Source: Salinibacterium sp. SWN167 (GTDB taxonomy: Bacteria; Actinomycetota; Actinomycetes; Actinomycetales; Microbacteriaceae). Taken from it: a stretch of 64,000 nt of DNA. Below the pieces are notes generated by a model. The model made no database searches and had not been told where the DNA came from. It worked only from the letters and a program-made list of their open reading frames with translations. A program made the translations under genes and the position numbers. Shown here piece after piece: positions 62,322-64,000 of this stretch (position 1 is its first letter; each line of letters opens with the position of its first letter). The DNA is taken from positions 598,213 to 662,212 of the forward strand of contig NZ_JADYWU010000002.1 in assembly GCF_015864665.1 (NCBI RefSeq), in the 5' to 3' direction.

Positions 62322-62624
62322 ATGTTTGTGTTCCCCACCGCATTCCCGGCCCCGATCATTCCTGCCGCCGACTCCGTACCCGCTCTGCGCTGGGGCATCA
62401 TGGCTCCCGGTGGAATCGCCGCGACCTTCGCCGCCGCGGTGCAGTCGCACACCGAACAGAAACTTGTGGCTGTGGCATCCCGCAGCCTCGACCGTGCCCA
62501 AGACTTTGCGAAGACCTGGGGCATCGAGAAAGCGTACGGCGACTATGCCGAGCTACTGGCTAACCCCGACGTCGACGTGATCTCTGGCTGCCACGTTCGG
62601 GTTGCTGAGTTGTCAAACGGCTAG
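62322..62624 (+). pseudogene. truncated Gfo/Idh/MocA-family oxidoreductase
   Basis: A 100-residue frame. The N-terminal NAD-binding part is intact (RWGIMAPGGIAATFAAAVQ, KLVAVASRSLDRAQDFAKTWGIEKAYGDYAELLANPDVDVI), but after DVDVI the usual YxATPHxxH is replaced by SGCHVRVAELSNG and a stop. A normal member has 330-380 residues. The breakpoint lies where the duplicated esterase domain begins, so recombination likely removed the rest. Confidence 0.85.
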
Positions 62625-62793
62625 CCGCAGTTCGCCGTCTTGGCCCAACTCGTTGCGGAGACCTGCGAGAGACTCGTGATCGTCGCGTCGCCCTGACCGA
62701 GGTAGCTCAGTGATCCCTTCGCGTAGTAAGAGTTGTAGGGGGTAAACCCATACGCGAACGCGCGCCCGGCGGCGGCGTGGGCGTCGGAGATCG
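62621..62793 (-). pseudogene. orphan copy of the esterase C-terminal domain
   Basis: The minus strand encodes ISDAHAAAGRAFAYGFTPYN ... SYLGQGDATITSLSQ and ends TANCG-stop, nearly identical to the C-terminus of the esterase at 60730. It has no signal peptide or start and lies out of frame behind the LAATG protein. A recombined leftover. Confidence 0.85.
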
Positions 62794-64000
62794 TTACCGC
62801 TGAGGAGCGTTGCCGCGGCGATGGAATGCAACGAGAGCGATTCCCATCAGCAGCAGTAGCGCTGCGGCGCCCAAACTGGGCATTAGGTCGATGCCGGTCG
62901 CTGCGAGCTCTCCGGTGACCGCGGCCACTTCGGTCCAGGTTGCGGTGAGTGTGATTGGTTCGGTCACGGGGGTGGTGAAGTTGTAGGTGGTGCCGTTGGA
63001 GGTCCAGCCGGTGAAGGTGTAGCCGTCGCGGGTGGGGTCTGTCGGTGCGGTGATCGTGCTGCTGTCTGTGATGGTCTCGGCGGCGGTGCTGGTGCCGCCG
63101 TCGGCGTCGAAAGTGACGAGGTGGGTGACGGCGGCCACTTCGGCCCAGGTTGCAGTAAGCGTGATTGGTTCGGTCACGGGGGTGGTGAAGTTGTAGGTGG
63201 TGCCGTTGGAGGTCCAGCCGGTGAAGGTGTAGCCGTCGCGGGTGGGGTCTGTCGGTGCGGCGATGGTGGTGCCGTCTGTGATGGTCTCGGCGGCGGTGCT
63301 GGTGCCGCCGTCGGCGTCGAAAGTGACGAGGTGGGTGACGGCGGCCACTTCGGCCCAGGTTGCGGTGAGTGTGATTGGTTTGGTCACGGGGGTGGTGAAG
63401 TTGTAGGTGGTGCCGTTGGCGGTCCATCCGCTGAAGGTGTAGCCGTCGCGGGTGGGGTCTGTCGGTGCGGTGATCGTGCTGCCGTCGGGGATTGCCTCAG
63501 CGGGGGTGCTGGTGCCGCCGTCGGCGTCGAAGGTGACGAGGTAATTGAACCCAATGATGATGTTTCCGCCGTTGCCGATGAGGGAAGTGGCCGCAGAGTA
63601 GCCGACACCGGCCGGCGTTACCGTGTTGACGATCGGGGACGCTGATGAGCCGCCACCGTCGAGTGCGGCACCAGCATTCGGGGTGCCCCGAACGTCTAGA
63701 GTGCCCGGCGCGCCAGCGTCGTAGCCGCCGCCAATTCCGGCTCCGCCGTCTTGCCCGCCGGTCGCGGTGATGGAGCCGCCCGTAATGGTGGTGGTGCCGC
63801 CGGTTCCGTTGTTGCCGCCGCCGATGCCTGCGCCGCCTGCGCTGCCGGTTGCGGTGGTGGTGCCGCTTTTGATGGTGGTGGTGCCGCCGGTTCCGTTGTT
63901 GCCGCCGCCGATGCCTGCGCCGCCGGCGCCGCCGGTTGCGAGGATTGTGCCGCTGTTAACGATGACGGAGCCGCCATCGTTGCCATCGTTGCCGCCGATG
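62794..64000 (-). CDS. sorted surface protein with InlB-like repeats (N-terminus beyond window)
   Basis: At least 400 residues, truncated at the window end. The visible part starts in Gly/Thr/Ile-rich beta-helix-like repeats (GTTTIKSGTTTATGSAGGAG), then a GFNYLVTFDADGG segment. Three InlB B-type repeats of 70 residues follow, each with LVTFDADGGTST, GYTFTGWTSNGTTYNF and PITLTATW. GELAATGIDLMPSLG, a hydrophobic helix and HRRGNAPQR form a sortase signal. It is a paralogue of the protein at 58924-60459, with two extra repeats. Confidence 0.88.
   Translation of the reverse strand, partial: IGGNDGNDGGSVIVNSGTILATGGAGGAGIGGGNNGTGGTTTIKSGTTTATGSAGGAGIGGGNNGTGGTTTITGGSITATGGQDGGAGIGGGYDAGAPGTLDVRGTPNAGAALDGGGSSASPIVNTVTPAGVGYSAATSLIGNGGNIIIGFNYLVTFDADGGTSTPAEAIPDGSTITAPTDPTRDGYTFSGWTANGTTYNFTTPVTKPITLTATWAEVAAVTHLVTFDADGGTSTAAETITDGTTIAAPTDPTRDGYTFTGWTSNGTTYNFTTPVTEPITLTATWAEVAAVTHLVTFDADGGTSTAAETITDSSTITAPTDPTRDGYTFTGWTSNGTTYNFTTPVTEPITLTATWTEVAAVTGELAATGIDLMPSLGAAALLLLMGIALVAFHRRGNAPQR
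62927..63546 (-). repeat. three 210-bp near-identical tandem repeats
   Basis: The segments beginning with acttcggcccaggttgc (63131, 63341) and the similar one near 62926 recur every 210 bp, with only a few differences between the first two copies. They encode the InlB-like domains. The third copy toward 63546 is more diverged. Confidence 0.92.

Noticed and set aside
59413-63990. CRISPR-like periodic repeats
   Set aside because: The period is 70-81 bp or 210 bp with coding drift in between, all inside surface-protein genes; there are no spacer-like unique segments and no cas genes.

Overview
The window looks like the chromosome of a high-GC actinobacterium, most likely of the Microbacteriaceae. 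This is inferred from the DUF3039 protein, the actinobacterial roadblock/GTPase pair, LAATG-type sorting signals, frequent GTG/TTG starts and the gene mix. No rRNA gene is present, so genus cannot be set. There is one tRNA (Leu, anticodon UAG).

Layout. 0-7 kb: a ferredoxin tail with its reductase, a nitrilase-family hydrolase, a class I/II aminotransferase, a lipoprotein overlapping a PKD-domain secreted protein, and a membrane-anchored HtrA protease. 7-16.4 kb: a cell-envelope polymer locus with two GT2 glycosyltransferases, a CDP-alcohol phosphatidyltransferase with an altered active-site motif, a TagF/TagB-like glycerophosphotransferase, a Wzm/Wzt-type ABC exporter and a LicC-like nucleotidyltransferase; a DEAD-box RNA helicase sits inside it. 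16.6-20.6 kb: an unusual ABC exporter whose ATPase carries about 560 residues of low-complexity sequence in front, followed by its permease. 20.7-27.8 kb: housekeeping genes (DUF3039, pncB, murI, rph, rdgB, a HEAT-repeat protein, a DedA protein, an HxlR regulator, a quinone oxidoreductase). 28-32.2 kb: a clavaminate-synthase-like Fe(II)/2OG oxygenase apparently starting at ATT, a membrane protein, and a GTPase-roadblock-DUF2510 group resembling a reduced conservon. 32.4-43.6 kb: an EamA exporter with a MarR regulator, then a xylose regulon (xylBA divergent from xylFGH, a ROK regulator, a GH1 glycosidase) with a candidate tandem operator.

43.6-55.3 kb is the accessory part. An intact arsR-sulP pair is followed by sporadic genes (a two-TM protein, an HNH nuclease), then a decayed second copy of arsR plus the start of sulP, a pentapeptide-repeat protein, a complete Gabija anti-phase pair (gajA-gajB; anti-phage defence), a TIGR02391 protein and several small unknown proteins. 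This part has longer non-coding gaps and visibly more A/T-rich codons than the flanks, consistent with an island.

55.4-58.8 kb: two overlapping dynamin-like GTPase genes. 58.9-64 kb: a surface-protein region with two Gly/Thr-rich sorted proteins, one carrying near-identical 210-bp tandem repeats, a secreted PHB-depolymerase-like esterase, a duplicated fragment of its C-terminal domain, and a truncated Gfo/Idh/MocA gene that together mark recombination. The best candidates for something new are the reduced conservon, the decayed arsR-sulP copy and island around Gabija, the ABC ATPase with the giant disordered extension, and the envelope-polymer locus.
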